From the NCBI RefSeq assembly GCF_001546115.1, contig NZ_KQ955208.1:1629005-1693004 (forward strand): DNA of 64,000 nucleotides, in the 5' to 3' direction. Shown here piece after piece: positions 43,558 to 53,444 of the stretch. A program made the position numbers and the translations under genes. Numbering within the stretch: position 1 is the stretch's first letter; the number at the start of each line of letters is the position of its first letter. Origin of the DNA: Paracoccus aminovorans. GTDB taxonomy: Bacteria > Pseudomonadota > Alphaproteobacteria > Rhodobacterales > Rhodobacteraceae. The notes beneath the pieces were generated by a model that had not been told where the DNA came from, searched no databases, and worked only from the letters and a program-made list of their open reading frames with translations.

Positions 43558-44157
43558 CTATTCCCCGGCTGAAGGCTTGTTCCGCTGGCGGGCACGCCAC
43601 TTCAGATCATGCAGGAAGTTCCGGATGGATATTTCCGTCGCCTTCGGGAAGATTTCATCCTCGATGATCGGGTCCACCATATCCTTGATCTCGACGTTCT
43701 GACCGACAATCGGCAAACGCGCACGACCCTTGCGGCGGAACATTCCGGCATGCGTCTTTCCTGGCATGGTTGCCAGGAATCGGCCCTCATATTCTCTGCC
43801 TCGAAAGCTCACGCCTTTGCCGGTCTGTACGGGCCGGCCCTTGAAGGCCGAGACCGGCATCCTGGACAGCCCGAACCACAAGCCGATCACCTGTTCGGCG
43901 TCCTTGCCCTTGGCCCGTACCTTCATGGTTTTCAGCCGTTTGCGCAGGTCCATAGCGCGGCGCAGCTGAAGTTCGGGAATCAGGCGCTTGGACGACATGA
44001 CGCGCAAGGCGCTGGCGGTACGGCGCAGCGCTTTGGATAGGGAAGCGCCGACCTCCTCCTTGGTACTTTTCAGCTCATCAATCACCATCTTGACCTGGTG
44101 AAGATCAACCTCGATGGAAACTTGCGGGCTGGGGATGCGGCGGCTCCATCGGCTCAT
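43558..44157 (-). CDS. Phage minor tail protein Z-like
   Basis: 199 aa, basic. SIEVDLHQVKMVIDELKSTKEEVGASLSKALRRTASALRVMSSKRLIPELQLRRAMDLRKRLK, then GLSRMPVSAFKG and GKGVSFRGREYEGRFLATMPGKTHAGMFRRKGRARLPI, is the pattern of the gpZ/minor tail family of lambdoid-type phages, which acts at the tail terminus. The start overlaps the stop of the preceding small gene by 4 bp, so this is an operon reading away from selB. Confidence 0.75.
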   Translation of the reverse strand: MSRWSRRIPSPQVSIEVDLHQVKMVIDELKSTKEEVGASLSKALRRTASALRVMSSKRLIPELQLRRAMDLRKRLKTMKVRAKGKDAEQVIGLWFGLSRMPVSAFKGRPVQTGKGVSFRGREYEGRFLATMPGKTHAGMFRRKGRARLPIVGQNVEIKDMVDPIIEDEIFPKATEISIRNFLHDLKWRARQRNKPSAGE

Positions 44158-44372
44158 TGGCGCCGCTCCGGGTCCACCAGCGGTATCACCACGCCCGGCG
44201 CGGGCTTGGCGCGGCCGTTGGCGATCAGGTGCAGCGCAGTCGCCCAGTCCACGCTGATGCACTCGCCGGCAAAGCGGGCCTGACCATGCAGGATGATCCC
44301 TGCCCGCGGTGCGGAGCGCAGGGGCGAGGCTGGCCGGGTCTGGCCGATGATCTCGATCTCGAACATCATCAC
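44154..44372 (-). CDS. Small phage-operon protein
   Basis: 72 aa, MMMFEIEIIGQTRPASPLRSA... then ISVDWATALHLIANGRAKPAP. No family recognised. It lies between the 76-aa gene and the gpZ-like gene and overlaps the latter by 4 bp, so it is probably a head-tail connector-region protein; that is inference from position only. Confidence 0.5.
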   Translation of the reverse strand: MMMFEIEIIGQTRPASPLRSAPRAGIILHGQARFAGECISVDWATALHLIANGRAKPAPGVVIPLVDPERRQ

Positions 44373-44430
44373 CCACCGCCGCCTCGATCAGCTGGGCCGC
44401 GCGGAAGCACTGGGCGGGCGTCAGCTCGGG

Positions 44431-44661
44431 TCAGGCATCCGAAATGCGGTCGGCAGCCTTGTCCAGATCGACCCAGCGGAACCGGCCCAGCGCCGGCGCC
44501 GTCACATGGATGATCGGGCTGCCCTCGGCATCCGGGCGGTTGGCGTTGCGGATGCTTGCCGCCCGCACCACCGCCACGACCTCGGCCGGCAGCATGTTCC
44601 CCGGCGCCGCAGGTGCGGGCCGATGCGCGCTGCGGGGGCTGAACCAGTCCCGCAGGCCCAT
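44431..44661 (-). CDS. Small phage-operon protein after the capsid gene
   Basis: 76 aa starting MGLRDWFSPRSAHRPAP. Its ATG shares one base with the capsid stop (TGATG). No family recognised. After its TGA the same frame continues open through 44373-44430 (LTPAQCFRAAQLIEAAVG, coding-like) to the gpZ-like gene, which may be chance or the trace of a lost gene. Confidence 0.5.
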   Translation of the reverse strand: MGLRDWFSPRSAHRPAPAAPGNMLPAEVVAVVRAASIRNANRPDAEGSPIIHVTAPALGRFRWVDLDKAADRISDA

Positions 44662-45734
44662 CACGGCATCACCGGGGTAAAGCGCCAGGCAAAGCCCGGG
44701 TCGGGCAGGACGGCCTTCATCGCGCACCAGCAGGTGGCGGTCAGACTGCCATCGCCGGCGGTGCGGTCGATCAACAGCCGGAGCTCGCCGCCGATGGCCA
44801 GACCGAAGCGGTCGAAAGCGCCGATCACCGTCCGGTCGGCGGCGGCGCACAGCTCGGCCGGGATCGAATGGACGAACAACCGGCCGGCCTGGTCGCCATA
44901 GCCCGGGCCGAAATCCGAACCGTTCAGCGCCTCATCGGTACCGACGATAGCGCGCAGCTCGTGAAAGCGCACGCCCTTGGCCGCAGCGGCGCCCAGGCTG
45001 AACACCCCCGGATCAGCCGCCAGGATCGCGCCCAGAAGCTCGGCATCGGCCGCCTGCGCCAGACCCAGCGTGATGGCGTGCAGCAGAGCGGCCAGCAGCT
45101 CGCCGTCGCGACGGTCCTTCTGTTCACGGCGGGTCAGCGAGACGCGGAACACGTAGTTTTTCAGATCGTCCGGCCGGTCGATACGATCACCGACCAAGAC
45201 AGAGGCAAGCGGCGTCAGCGCGGCCGTGCCCGGGTTCTCGGGGTCCAGATCGCCATCCGGGTCCGTCACCACCGCGAAGGGCGCGGCCCGCACCACCTCG
45301 AGGCCCATGGGCACCACCTGAAGCGCGGGCACGCCGGTGCCGGTCTCGATGACGCGGCCCTTGGGCTCGATCAGCAGATGCGCCCCGGCTTGCAACGTGC
45401 GGGCATGGGTCAGCAGGCTTTCGGCCAGGGTCATGGCTTCGCTGGGCTGGTTGCCTGACGGCGCATCGAAGACGGGCAGATGATCGGCGCCGATGTCGAG
45501 CGTGACCATGCGCGCCGCCGGCATCGGAATGCGTAGGGTGCGGTCCAGGTCACGACCCGGCGCGTGTTCGACAAAAGGCAGCGCGCGGCGCGCATGCGCG
45601 ACGGCATCGGTGAGCCGCTCCATGGCCGGGGTATCCGCGACCTGGCCGGCATGCCCCGAGGCCGCCGCCGGCGTTGGCGGGCCAAGCGACTGGACGCGGC
45701 TGGCTTCCTCATGCGCCAGGCGCAGCAGGTGCAT
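44661..45734 (-). CDS. Probable HK97-type phage major capsid protein, 5' end frameshifted
   Basis: 357 aa from the only Met in frame. The region from VEHAPGRDLDRTLRIPM to the C-terminal LFVHSIPAELCAAADRTVIGAFDRFGLAIGGELRLLIDRTAGDGSLTATCWCAMKAVLPDPGFAWRF resembles an HK97-fold capsid. The frame is open and coding-like upstream (QGRNRSVVGQYLTRDQQPAESAAM) but lacks a start there; an ATG with AGGA lies at 45838 one base out of frame, so a -1 shift near 45813 would restore a natural N-terminus. Either a decayed gene or a sequence error. Confidence 0.55.
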   Translation of the reverse strand: MHLLRLAHEEASRVQSLGPPTPAAASGHAGQVADTPAMERLTDAVAHARRALPFVEHAPGRDLDRTLRIPMPAARMVTLDIGADHLPVFDAPSGNQPSEAMTLAESLLTHARTLQAGAHLLIEPKGRVIETGTGVPALQVVPMGLEVVRAAPFAVVTDPDGDLDPENPGTAALTPLASVLVGDRIDRPDDLKNYVFRVSLTRREQKDRRDGELLAALLHAITLGLAQAADAELLGAILAADPGVFSLGAAAAKGVRFHELRAIVGTDEALNGSDFGPGYGDQAGRLFVHSIPAELCAAADRTVIGAFDRFGLAIGGELRLLIDRTAGDGSLTATCWCAMKAVLPDPGFAWRFTPVMP

Positions 45735-45859
45735 GGCCGCGCTTTCGGCGGGCTGCTGGTCGCGGGTCAGATATTGCCCGACGACGCTGCGATTGCGGCC
45801 CTGGCTGCGGTCGAAGGGAAATTGTTCTTGAAACTCATGGCGGTTCCTAGCTGGAAAAA

Positions 45860-46063
45860 TCAGCGAGCGCGGCGCGGCTGCATGGGCGGCTTGGCCCCGT
45901 CGCAGGGCGAGGCCGGCAGCCCCCGGCGCAGGACGGCGGCGATAACGGAAGCGAGCGACACCTTCGGCAGCCCGGTTTCAGCCGCGATCCGCTCGCGTTC
46001 TGCCTCGACGCGTTGCGCGGTCTCGCCGTCGATCTCGATGGTGGTTTTCAGGCGCGGCAGCAT
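45860..46063 (-). CDS. Small protein with ribbon-helix-helix-like features
   Basis: 67 aa: LKTTIEIDGETAQRVEAERERIAAETGLPKVSLASVIAAVLRRGLP has the beta strand and two helices of a ribbon-helix-helix fold. Possibly a regulator in the phage-like segment. No closer identity. Confidence 0.5.
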   Translation of the reverse strand: MLPRLKTTIEIDGETAQRVEAERERIAAETGLPKVSLASVIAAVLRRGLPASPCDGAKPPMQPRRAR

Positions 46064-46470
46064 GGCAAAACCTTTCTTAGTGCTGGCTTGCCTGACGTTA
46101 CGGGTGCATCCGGTCGCGTTCCTCTGGCGCGATTTCATAGTGGGGGATTGAGGGGCAAAACGGGGGTTTTCGGCCTCCGGGGCGCCGCGGCGAATATAAA
46201 GATAAATCGACGAAAAAAAGCCCACGCCCATGCGAATTTTCGCGGGGTTTTGCGACCCGCGTGCGGTTGGGGGCCTCGAAAGGACCCGCGACAGGGGGGG
46301 CCCGGGGCGCCAGCCAGAGGACTTTCCCTGCGTTGCAGTAAAAGTCACGATCCCCTTTTCGGAAAGCCCCCGACAGCGCGTCACGGCCGCCGTGCACCCA
46401 AGCTGGTCGGGCGAAACAGACCGATGCGGGGCGGGCCGCGGGCTTTCGCCGCAGCCCGCAGCGCCGGGGC
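46064..46470. other. Gap in the phage-like segment
   Basis: About 400 bp without a convincing gene. It contains an A/T-richer patch near 46190-46215 (ATATAAAGATAAATCGACG) in otherwise GC-rich DNA, which could hold a promoter for the minus-strand genes. Nothing else is evident. Confidence 0.4.
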
Positions 46471-46647
46471 TCATGCCGTCACCCCAACCCGCCGCAGGTC
46501 GTCAGCCGATGCCAGCCCGCTGGCCAGCATGTGCCTGGCCAGCCGCGGGCTGATGGCCGAGGGCGCGACATAGGTCCCGCTGGCCAGCTTCGCCGCGAAC
46601 AGCGCGCCCAGCGCGTCCAGATCGATCTCCCCCGAACGGGCGGCCAT
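46471..46647 (-). CDS. Short hypothetical protein of the phage-like segment
   Basis: 58 aa read directly: MAARSGEIDLDALGALF then AAKLASGTYVAPSAISPRL and a C-terminal helix ending ADDLRRVGVTA. No known family. It is in the same direction as the replication-type genes upstream. Confidence 0.45.
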   Translation of the reverse strand: MAARSGEIDLDALGALFAAKLASGTYVAPSAISPRLARHMLASGLASADDLRRVGVTA

Positions 46648-46689
46648 GGGAACCGCCTCGCTGACGCCGGGCTGCCTGCGTCGCCGGCG

Positions 46690-47004
46690 TCAGCGGAGCT
46701 TTGCTCGCCTCGAGGCGCGAGCGCGGCGCACCTCCTCGGTGAAATAGGCCAGGCTGTGAGGTGGCCCGTCACCCTTTCGAGCCATGACGTTCCGGATCAG
46801 CTCGCAAACCAGATCTTCAGTGATATGCGGAAGCTCAAGCCATCGCCGTGCCTCGGCCATGTCGGCCGGCGCCGCCTTCCGGCCTGGATCGAGACTGACC
46901 GCCTCAAGGATCTTTCCCCGAAAATGGTCTGGTTCGCGCACGCGGTCATCATCATCCTGATGATTATTGATGGTTCCTGATGGTTCGGGTGAACCGCCGT
47001 TCAC
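46690..47004 (-). CDS. Hypothetical protein coupled to the replication-type gene
   Basis: 104 aa from a GTG at 47004 whose last two bases overlap the preceding stop. The central part AEARRWLELPHITEDLVCELIRNVMARKGDGPPHSLAYFTEEV looks like a helical domain found at the C-terminus of phage replication proteins. With its upstream partner it may form a split replication initiator. Confidence 0.55.
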   Translation of the reverse strand: MNGGSPEPSGTINNHQDDDDRVREPDHFRGKILEAVSLDPGRKAAPADMAEARRWLELPHITEDLVCELIRNVMARKGDGPPHSLAYFTEEVRRARASRRAKLR

Positions 47005-47348
47005 CTTTTCCTGTTCACCGGTTCGGGGTTTATGTTTCCGGGTTCGGGGTGAACACGGTTCAGGGTTTCCCGTTCACCCTTTTTCAGCAGGTCGAGGTTC
47101 AACGTATACTCGTTGCAGTTGCGCCGCCCGGTTCCGGTCTGGATCGAAACGAGCCCCATGGCCTCAAGGCGCCGAGCGATCTTCTGAACGCCCCTCTCGG
47201 TCATTCGCGCCTTCTGCGCGAGCGACTTTATGGAGGGCCAGCAATAGCCGTCGTCATCCGCAAAATCAGCGATGGCGAGAAGCACCAGCAGGTCGTTTCG
47301 ATCCGCCGGGCCATGACGCCACGCGAGCGAGGAGCAATAGACGCTCAT
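47001..47348 (-). CDS. Phage replication-type helix-turn-helix protein
   Basis: 115 aa. RNDLLVLLAIADFADDDGYCWPSIKSLAQKARMTERGVQKIARRLEAMGLVSIQTGTGRRNCNEYTL is the winged helix of replication-protein O-like initiators (HTH_36 type). It overlaps by 4 bp an upstream frame that ends in GFGTWIPNDYRDLRDRILGEGAE and whose 5' part runs into the selC fragment, so the upstream gene has lost its own start. Confidence 0.7.
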   Translation of the reverse strand: MSVYCSSLAWRHGPADRNDLLVLLAIADFADDDGYCWPSIKSLAQKARMTERGVQKIARRLEAMGLVSIQTGTGRRNCNEYTLNLDLLKKGERETLNRVHPEPGNINPEPVNRKR

Positions 47349-47527
47349 TCCGCACCCTCTCCGAGAATGCGGTCCCGCAAGTCGCGATAGTCGTTCGGGA
47401 TCCATGTGCCGAAGCCGTCGGATGATCGCCGTTCAGAAGGCGGGTCATCGCAATATTCACGATGCGTTCTGGAAAGGTTCCAGGCGCTTTCGCAACTTTC
47501 CACGCGGGCAATTGCTGGTTTTTCGTG
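47345..47527 (-). pseudogene. Truncated phage gene ending at the selC junction
   Basis: The frame ends in TWIPNDYRDLRDRILGEGAE and is coupled by ATGA to the helix-turn-helix gene, which suggests a real C-terminus. Upstream it continues in frame through the tRNA-Sec fragment without a plausible native start, so its 5' part was lost at the junction near 47527. No family recognised. Confidence 0.45.
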
Positions 47528-47570
47528 CGGATTTGAAGTCCGGCCGCCCCACCGGGGACGCTTCTCTTCT
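47528..47570 (-). tRNA. selC: selC (tRNA-Sec) 5' half only, disrupted
   Basis: Read on the minus strand from 47570, the order is an 8-nt acceptor strand AGAAGAGA, then AGCGTCCCCGGTGGGGCGGC (the long D-stem type of tRNA-Sec) and the anticodon arm CGGACTTCAAATCCG with the UCA anticodon. Compared with E. coli selC this matches through the anticodon stem. Then the sequence changes to CACGAAAAACC, with no variable arm, T-loop GTTCGA or CCA end. The first acceptor base is A rather than G. It begins 7 bp after the selB stop, the expected place for selC. Confidence 0.85.
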
Positions 47571-47577
47571 CTATGGT

Positions 47578-49503
47578 TCACATATCGGGGCCGTCCGGCT
47601 GGAACAGGTCGATCCGATGCGGATTGATGCGACGAAGATCGCCCCGGCGCAAGGTCAGACCCAGCCGGTCGAAGAAATCCAGGATCTGGATCGCCACCTT
47701 GCGGCCGTTCTGCACCCGGTCGCGAAAGGCGGGGGCGGTGAACCAGCCGTCCGGGGCCTGCGCCGCGACATCGCGGATGATGGCGACCATCTCGATCGTG
47801 GTGGCGCGGGCGAAGAAATGGTCATGCGCAATCTGGTCGAGGCGGCCCTGGCGCGCGGCCATGCGCAGGATGCGGCGGATCTCGGCCTCGTCGGCGCCCA
47901 TTTCGGTGGCGAAGTCGCGGACGCGGGGCGGGCGGAACCGTTCGTCGCCGTTCAGGCGCGGCAGGATCCGGGCCAGCAGCGCCTCGTCCTGGTCCGAGAG
48001 CCGGGGCAGGTGGCCGGGCAGGCGGACGAAGGCGCCGTCGAGCGCGATGCGGCCGGCCTCGGCCTCGGCGCGCAGAAGGGCGGTGAAGTCGGGGCGCGGC
48101 AGGCGGGGATGCACGGCCAAGCGCAGGCGCTCGCGGCCCAGGCCCTGCAGATCGGCGTTCTCGGCGTGGAAGGCGGTGAGCTGGGCGGTGACCCCTTGGC
48201 GCAATCTGTCGAGCAGTTCGGGCGACAGCGCCTGCCGGGTGCCGGGGATGACGGCGACGTCTGATTCGGCCACGGCCTGGGCCAGACCCGGCGGCGCCAG
48301 CGCGCGGTCGCGGGCGAAGGCGTCGAGGTCCACCGCCTCCAGCCGGGCCATGGCGGCCAGGGCCTTGGCCGGGTCGGGCAGGGCCATGGCGGCGAGCTGC
48401 GCCAGCCGCTCGGGGCGCGCGCGGTGGCGGGCGGGCGCACGCAGGTCGATCAGGCTGCCGCCGCCGATGGTGCGCCGGGCCGAGGTATCGCGCAGGATGA
48501 AGCGCTCGCCGAAGGCTGCGGCGACAGGGCGGTCCAGCACGATCTGCGCCAGCCCGGACTTGCCCGGACCCAGCGGGCCTTGCAGCGGCACGATGCGGGC
48601 GCCGGTCTCGGCCGCGCCGAGGTGCAGGCGGGCGGGGAACCAGGTGGCCAGCGGCTTCGGTTCGCCGGCAAGCACGCCCAGGGTGACGTCGATGCGCTGC
48701 GTCGGCGCGTGCAGCACCGGGTCCAGCGCCAGGTCGCCGCGGTGGATCGCCTCGCGCGTGATCGCCTCGCCGGCAAGGTTCAGGGCGCAGCGCTGGCCGG
48801 CAAGCCCCTGATCCGCCTTGCGGTTCTGGGCATGGATGCCGCGCACCCGCGCCGGCAGGCCGGAGGGGCTGAGCGTGACCTGGTCCCCGGTCGCGACCCG
48901 GCCCGAGAGCACGGTGCCGGTGACGACGGTGCCGGCCCCAGCCAAAGTGAAGCTGCGGTCGATGGCCATGCGGAAGCGGTCGCCGGTGGCGCGGGCGGCG
49001 GTCTCGGCCTCGGCCCGGGCCAGGGCGTCGCGCAAGGCGGGAATGCCGGCGCCGGTCAGCGAGGAGACCGGGAAGACCGGCGCGCCGTCAAGCCCAGTCG
49101 GGGCCAGCAATTCGGCGATCTCGGCGCGCAGCGCGGCCAGCCGCTCGGGGCCGGCCAGGTCGGATTTGGTCAGCGCGACCATGCCGCGTCGGATGCCCAG
49201 CAGGTCGAGGATGGCCAGATGCTCGCGGGTTTGCGGCATGATGCCGTCATCGGCGGCGACGACCAGCAGCGCCAGGTCGATGCCGCCGGCGCCGGCCAGC
49301 ATGGTATGGACGAATTTCTCGTGCCCCGGCACATCCACGAATCCGGTGACGCTGCCCGCGCCCAGGTCGGCATAGGCGAAGCCCAGCTCGATGGTGATGC
49401 CGCGGGCCTTTTCCTCGGCCAGGCGGTCGGCGTCCACGCCGGTCAGCGCCTTGACCAGGGCGGTCTTGCCATGGTCGATATGGCCGGCCGTCCCGACGAT
49501 CAT
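47578..49503 (-). CDS. selB: Selenocysteine-specific elongation factor SelB
   Basis: 641 aa, complete. GTPase motifs [32 protein letters not shown] and LTKSDL; beta-barrel domains to about 340; C-terminal winged helices that bind the mRNA SECIS hairpin (through [39 protein letters not shown]). SelB carries Sec-tRNA to the ribosome at UGA. It overlaps selA by 4 bp and ends 7 bp before the truncated selC. Confidence 0.96.
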   Translation of the reverse strand: MIVGTAGHIDHGKTALVKALTGVDADRLAEEKARGITIELGFAYADLGAGSVTGFVDVPGHEKFVHTMLAGAGGIDLALLVVAADDGIMPQTREHLAILDLLGIRRGMVALTKSDLAGPERLAALRAEIAELLAPTGLDGAPVFPVSSLTGAGIPALRDALARAEAETAARATGDRFRMAIDRSFTLAGAGTVVTGTVLSGRVATGDQVTLSPSGLPARVRGIHAQNRKADQGLAGQRCALNLAGEAITREAIHRGDLALDPVLHAPTQRIDVTLGVLAGEPKPLATWFPARLHLGAAETGARIVPLQGPLGPGKSGLAQIVLDRPVAAAFGERFILRDTSARRTIGGGSLIDLRAPARHRARPERLAQLAAMALPDPAKALAAMARLEAVDLDAFARDRALAPPGLAQAVAESDVAVIPGTRQALSPELLDRLRQGVTAQLTAFHAENADLQGLGRERLRLAVHPRLPRPDFTALLRAEAEAGRIALDGAFVRLPGHLPRLSDQDEALLARILPRLNGDERFRPPRVRDFATEMGADEAEIRRILRMAARQGRLDQIAHDHFFARATTIEMVAIIRDVAAQAPDGWFTAPAFRDRVQNGRKVAIQILDFFDRLGLTLRRGDLRRINPHRIDLFQPDGPDM

Positions 49504-50831
49504 GCCAGGGCTTGGGTCAGCGCCGCGTCATCGGGCAGGCAACGCAGGTCGAGGATCAGCGCGCCGTCATGGATGCGGCCGATGATCGGAGTGGAAAGCC
49601 CGCGCAGCCTTTCGGCCAGCGCCTCGGGGCGCGGCGTCAGGGCCAGGCCGGCGCTGGGGATGGTGTCGGTCGGCAGCGCGCCCGAGCCGATCTGGCTGGC
49701 GCAGGGGGTCACGGTCACGGTGCAGCCAAGCGCGCGCGCGACCATCGGCGCCAGCCGTTCGGCCTGCGCGCGGATCTCGGCCAGCGGGCGCGAGAGCAGG
49801 CGCAGGGTCGGCAGCCGCTCGGCCAGCCGGTCGGGGTCGCGATACAGCCGCAGCGTCGCCTCGGTCGCGGCGATGCGGATCTTGTCCATGCGGAGGGCGC
49901 GTTTCAGCGGGTTCCTGTTGATGGCGGCGACGATCTCGCGCCGGCCGACGATGAAGCCCGCCTGCGGCCCGCCCAGCAGCTTGTCGCCCGAGAAGGTGAC
50001 GACATCGGCGCCCTCGGCCACCGCCTCGGCCACCGTCGGCTCGGGCGCGAGGCCCCAGCGGCGCAGGTCCACGAGCGTTCCCGAGCCGAGGTCGTTGACC
50101 ATGGGCAGGCCCGCCTGATGCGCGATCTGCGCCAGTTCGGGGGCCGGCACCTCTTTGGTGAAGCCCTCGATGCGGTAGTTCGAGGTGTGGACCTTCATCA
50201 GCAGGCCGGTCTCGGGGCCGATGGCCTGACGGTAGTCCCTGGCATGGGTGCGGTTGGTGGTGCCGACCTCGCGCAGCCGGCAGCCGGCCTGCTCCATGAT
50301 CGCGGGCATGCGGAAGGCGCCGCCGATCTCGATCAACTCCCCGCGCGAGACCACGGCCTCGCGGCCCCGCGCCAGCGTGTTCAGCACGATCAGCACCGCC
50401 GAGGCGTTGTTGTTGACGACGGTCGCATCCTCGGCCCCGGTCAGTTCGCACAGCAGCCCGCGCAGGTGGCTGTCGCGTTCGCCGCGCCCGCCGGTGTCGA
50501 GATCGAATTCCAGCGCGGCGGGGGCGCGCATGGCGGCCAGTGCGGCCTCGATCGCCGCATCGGCCAGCAGGGCGCGGCCAAGGTTGGTGTGCAGCACGGT
50601 GCCGGTCAGGTTCAGCACCGGGCGCAACCGGGATTGCGCCAGCCGCGCCAGCCGGGCCTGCGCCAGCGCCAGGATCGCCGCCGCATCGGGCAGCGGATCG
50701 GGTCGGGCTTCGCGGACCGCCGCCAGTTCGGCGCGCAGGGCGTCTGTGACCTGCGCCCGGCCATGGTTTTCGATCAGCGCCCCGCATTCGGCCAGCAGCC
50801 GGTCGACCGAGGGCAGGCCGCGCAGCGACAT
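49500..50831 (-). CDS. selA: L-seryl-tRNA(Sec) selenium transferase SelA
   Basis: 443 aa PLP enzyme. [69 protein letters not shown] and the PLP lysine in [18 protein letters not shown]. It turns Ser-tRNA(Sec) into Sec-tRNA(Sec) using selenophosphate; selD is not in the window. The start shares one base with the fdhE stop. Confidence 0.97.
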   Translation of the reverse strand: MSLRGLPSVDRLLAECGALIENHGRAQVTDALRAELAAVREARPDPLPDAAAILALAQARLARLAQSRLRPVLNLTGTVLHTNLGRALLADAAIEAALAAMRAPAALEFDLDTGGRGERDSHLRGLLCELTGAEDATVVNNNASAVLIVLNTLARGREAVVSRGELIEIGGAFRMPAIMEQAGCRLREVGTTNRTHARDYRQAIGPETGLLMKVHTSNYRIEGFTKEVPAPELAQIAHQAGLPMVNDLGSGTLVDLRRWGLAPEPTVAEAVAEGADVVTFSGDKLLGGPQAGFIVGRREIVAAINRNPLKRALRMDKIRIAATEATLRLYRDPDRLAERLPTLRLLSRPLAEIRAQAERLAPMVARALGCTVTVTPCASQIGSGALPTDTIPSAGLALTPRPEALAERLRGLSTPIIGRIHDGALILDLRCLPDDAALTQALA

Positions 50832-51739
50832 CAGAACCCCGCCAGGAAGGGATCGAAGCCGCCGCGCCGCCATTCCGTGTCGCGCATCATCAGGTCAAGG
50901 CCGAGGCTTGCCACATCGTCTGCTACAACTTCCAGGGTCGGGTTCTTGTTCTGATACAAGATCTTGACCCATTGGCCGCATTCCCGGCAGCATTCGGCCT
51001 TGACCGTGGCCTCTTCGGTTTCGACCGAACGATAGGTGATGCCCTTGGTCGAGCCGCAGCAGGTGCATTTCACCCGTACCTCGTTCCACAGCGCCTGGCA
51101 GGTGGCGCAGGCGCAGTAACGCGCGCCCTCGGCGCCGATGTTTTCGGTGACGAGGCTGGCGACCGGGCGGCCGCCGCAGGCCGGACAGGTGCCGGTGCGG
51201 ATCGCCACCAGCCTGTCGCCGGGCAGGGCGGCGGCATGCAGGCTGGCCACGACCTGCAAGGCCGCAGCGGCGAAGACATGCGGGGCAACGCTGTCGGCGG
51301 GAATGGTGTCCGAGAGCACATTGCCGATGACCCAGTCGCGGTCCGCATCCTCGGCCGCGGCCAAGGCGGCCAAGGCCAGCCGGGCAGGCTCGGGCATCTC
51401 GACGGCTTCCAGCTTGGGCAGCAGGGCGGCCAGCGCCTGGGCCAGCGGCGCGCGCAGCACCTGGCGGTCCAGGGGCGGCATGCGGGCGGCGCGGGCCTGC
51501 TCGATGGTTGCGTCCGGCAGCAGTGCAGGGGCGGGCAGTTCGGCGGCAAGCTGGGCCTGCGCCCGGCAGATCGCCGCCAGGAAGCGCAGATAGGGCGCCA
51601 GGTTGGCATTATGCCCGGCCAGGAAATCGAAGCGCCCGGCGCGGGCGGCAAACAGCGCCTGCGGATCGGGCAGGCGCACCAGCGGCACCCGGGCGATGCC
51701 GCCGAGCATGAAGGGGTCGGGTTTCAGGCTTGCGGACAT
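50831..51739 (-). CDS. fdhE: Formate dehydrogenase accessory protein FdhE
   Basis: 302 aa. Start 51739 chosen because it gives the family N-terminus; the frame is open much further. Two rubredoxin-like Cys knots: [13 protein letters not shown] and [24 protein letters not shown], then [16 protein letters not shown]. FdhE binds the catalytic subunit before export. It lies between the cytochrome subunit gene (35 bp gap) and selA. Confidence 0.92.
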   Translation of the reverse strand: MSASLKPDPFMLGGIARVPLVRLPDPQALFAARAGRFDFLAGHNANLAPYLRFLAAICRAQAQLAAELPAPALLPDATIEQARAARMPPLDRQVLRAPLAQALAALLPKLEAVEMPEPARLALAALAAAEDADRDWVIGNVLSDTIPADSVAPHVFAAAALQVVASLHAAALPGDRLVAIRTGTCPACGGRPVASLVTENIGAEGARYCACATCQALWNEVRVKCTCCGSTKGITYRSVETEEATVKAECCRECGQWVKILYQNKNPTLEVVADDVASLGLDLMMRDTEWRRGGFDPFLAGF

Positions 51740-51774
51740 GAGCTCCCTTGCGGGCCGGAACGGCCGGGCTGGCC

Positions 51775-52464
51775 CTACTCTGCCGGGCCGCGCCGCTCGC
51801 GTCCAGCCAGTTCCCGCAGCCATTTGCGGTGGTGCTTCCAGGCCCAGCCGCCGGTGACGGTGCCGCGCGTCATCGCGCGCAGCGTGCCGCGGGTCCAGAA
51901 CGCCGCATAGACGTGCAGGATGAAGGTCAGGATGATCGCCACTGCCGCCAGCGAATGCACCAGCATGGCCCAGCGGCGCGCCGGGATCGAGACCAGATGC
52001 GGGAAATATTGCTCCCACACCATCACGCCCGAGACGATCAGCACCACGATCAGCGCCGACATGGCCCAGAAGATGAACTTCTGCCCGGCATTGTACTTGC
52101 CCAGCTCGGGTAGCTTTTCCTCGTCGCCCTTGAGCACGTCGCCGATGTTCTCGACCCAGGTCACGTCCTCGGCGCGCGGCAGGTTCAGGCGCCAGAGCTG
52201 CAGGAACAGGATGAAGAAGCTGAAGAACAGCAGGACGCCGACGAAAGGGTGCAGCCAGCGCGTGGCTTGGCCGCCGCCGAAAAGCCCGGTCAGGAAGTAA
52301 AGCGCCGGGTGGAACAGTGCCATACCCGACAGCAGCAGCACGATCAGGCTGCCGGCGGTGACCCAGTGATTGGCGCGGGTAAAGCCGCGGTAACGGCTGA
52401 CCGTCACCGGGGCGGTGGTCTCGATATGGTCGCCGGGTTGGGAAAAGATGCGCTTTGCCATCAT
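51775..52464 (-). CDS. fdoI: Formate dehydrogenase gamma subunit, cytochrome b556
   Basis: 229 aa with four membrane helices. Haem-ligand histidines sit in [22 protein letters not shown] and [21 protein letters not shown], and later [24 protein letters not shown]. It anchors the enzyme in the inner membrane and hands electrons to quinone. Overlaps fdoH by 4 bp. Confidence 0.93.
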   Translation of the reverse strand: MMAKRIFSQPGDHIETTAPVTVSRYRGFTRANHWVTAGSLIVLLLSGMALFHPALYFLTGLFGGGQATRWLHPFVGVLLFFSFFILFLQLWRLNLPRAEDVTWVENIGDVLKGDEEKLPELGKYNAGQKFIFWAMSALIVVLIVSGVMVWEQYFPHLVSIPARRWAMLVHSLAAVAIILTFILHVYAAFWTRGTLRAMTRGTVTGGWAWKHHRKWLRELAGRERRGPAE

Positions 52465-53444
52465 GTCCTCTCGGGCGGGGGGTTGGGATCGACGAGTTCC
52501 TCGGCCTCGTGCTCGTCCTCGGCGCTGACGGTATTGGCGCGGCCGAGGAGCCCGTGCAGGACCGAGCCGACCGCGGCCAGGCCGATGGCCGCCAGGCCCA
52601 GCGTCTTGGTGACACCCTTCCAGCCCTCGACCACGGGCGAGATGCGCGGATTCTCGGGCAGGTTGGAATACAGCGCCGGCTTGTCGGCATGGTGCAGCAC
52701 ATAGAACACATGCGTGCCGCCGACGCCCTCGGGGTCGTAGATGCCGGCGTTTTCATAGCCGCGGGACTTCAGGTCGGCCACGCGCTCTTCGGCATGGGCG
52801 ATCATGTCCTCCTTGTGGCCAAAGACGATGGCCTGGGTCGGGCAGGCCTTGGCGCAGGCCGGCCCCTGTCCCACCGCCACCCGGTCGGAACAGAGCGTGC
52901 ATTTGTAGCTGACATGGGTCTTCTGGCTGATGCGCGGGATGTTGAACGGGCAGCCGGTCACGCAATAGCCGCAGCCGATGCAGTTCTCGTGGATGAAATC
53001 GACGATGCCGTTCGAATATTGCACGATGGCGCCCGGGGCCGGGCAGGCCTTGAGGCAGCCGGGATCGACGCAATGCATGCAGCCGTCCTTGCGGATCAGC
53101 CATTCGAGATCGCCGGTCTCGGGGTTGTCGTATTCCGAGAACCGCATCAGCGTGAACATCTCGGGCGTCAGGTCGTGGGGGTTCTCATAGACGCCGGTAT
53201 TGTGCTCGATCTCGGGATGGGTGTCGTTCCATTCGGCGCAGGCCGACTGGCAGGCCTTGCAGCCGATGCATTTGCTGACGTCGATCAGCTTCGCCACCGG
53301 CGTCAGCTCGCGCGTCGGCGGGGCCAGGTCGGGCATGGCCGAGGCGCGGATCACGTCGCCCGCGCCCAGGTTGGTGGGCATGGGCTGGATCGGCGGATTG
53401 GCGACCGCGGTGCGCGGGCTGTCGAGCTTGGGGTCCGTGGTCAT
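52461..53444 (-). CDS. fdoH: Formate dehydrogenase beta subunit, 4x[4Fe-4S]
   Basis: 327 aa. Four ferredoxin-type clusters are visible: [47 protein letters not shown] and [23 protein letters not shown]-terminal membrane helix (about residues 280-300) is typical of FdnH/FdoH. It links the catalytic subunit to the cytochrome. Overlaps the fdoG stop by 4 bp. Confidence 0.94.
   Translation of the reverse strand: MTTDPKLDSPRTAVANPPIQPMPTNLGAGDVIRASAMPDLAPPTRELTPVAKLIDVSKCIGCKACQSACAEWNDTHPEIEHNTGVYENPHDLTPEMFTLMRFSEYDNPETGDLEWLIRKDGCMHCVDPGCLKACPAPGAIVQYSNGIVDFIHENCIGCGYCVTGCPFNIPRISQKTHVSYKCTLCSDRVAVGQGPACAKACPTQAIVFGHKEDMIAHAEERVADLKSRGYENAGIYDPEGVGGTHVFYVLHHADKPALYSNLPENPRISPVVEGWKGVTKTLGLAAIGLAAVGSVLHGLLGRANTVSAEDEHEAEELVDPNPPPERT

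Noticed and set aside
43109..43600. Minus-strand frame of 163 codons across the hairpin cluster
   Set aside because: It crosses the perfect palindromes and the terminator-like stem, has no domain and no ribosome site.
44373..44433. UGA after the 76-aa phage gene as a recoded stop
   Set aside because: The frame does stay open to the gpZ-like gene, but there is no SECIS-like hairpin or Sec context, and a 1-in-3 frame match is likely by chance.
47480..47527. Possibility that the phage-side sequence rebuilds the 3' half of selC
   Set aside because: No T-loop GTTCGA, no extra arm and no strand complementary to the acceptor AGAAGAGA were found in the next 90 bases.
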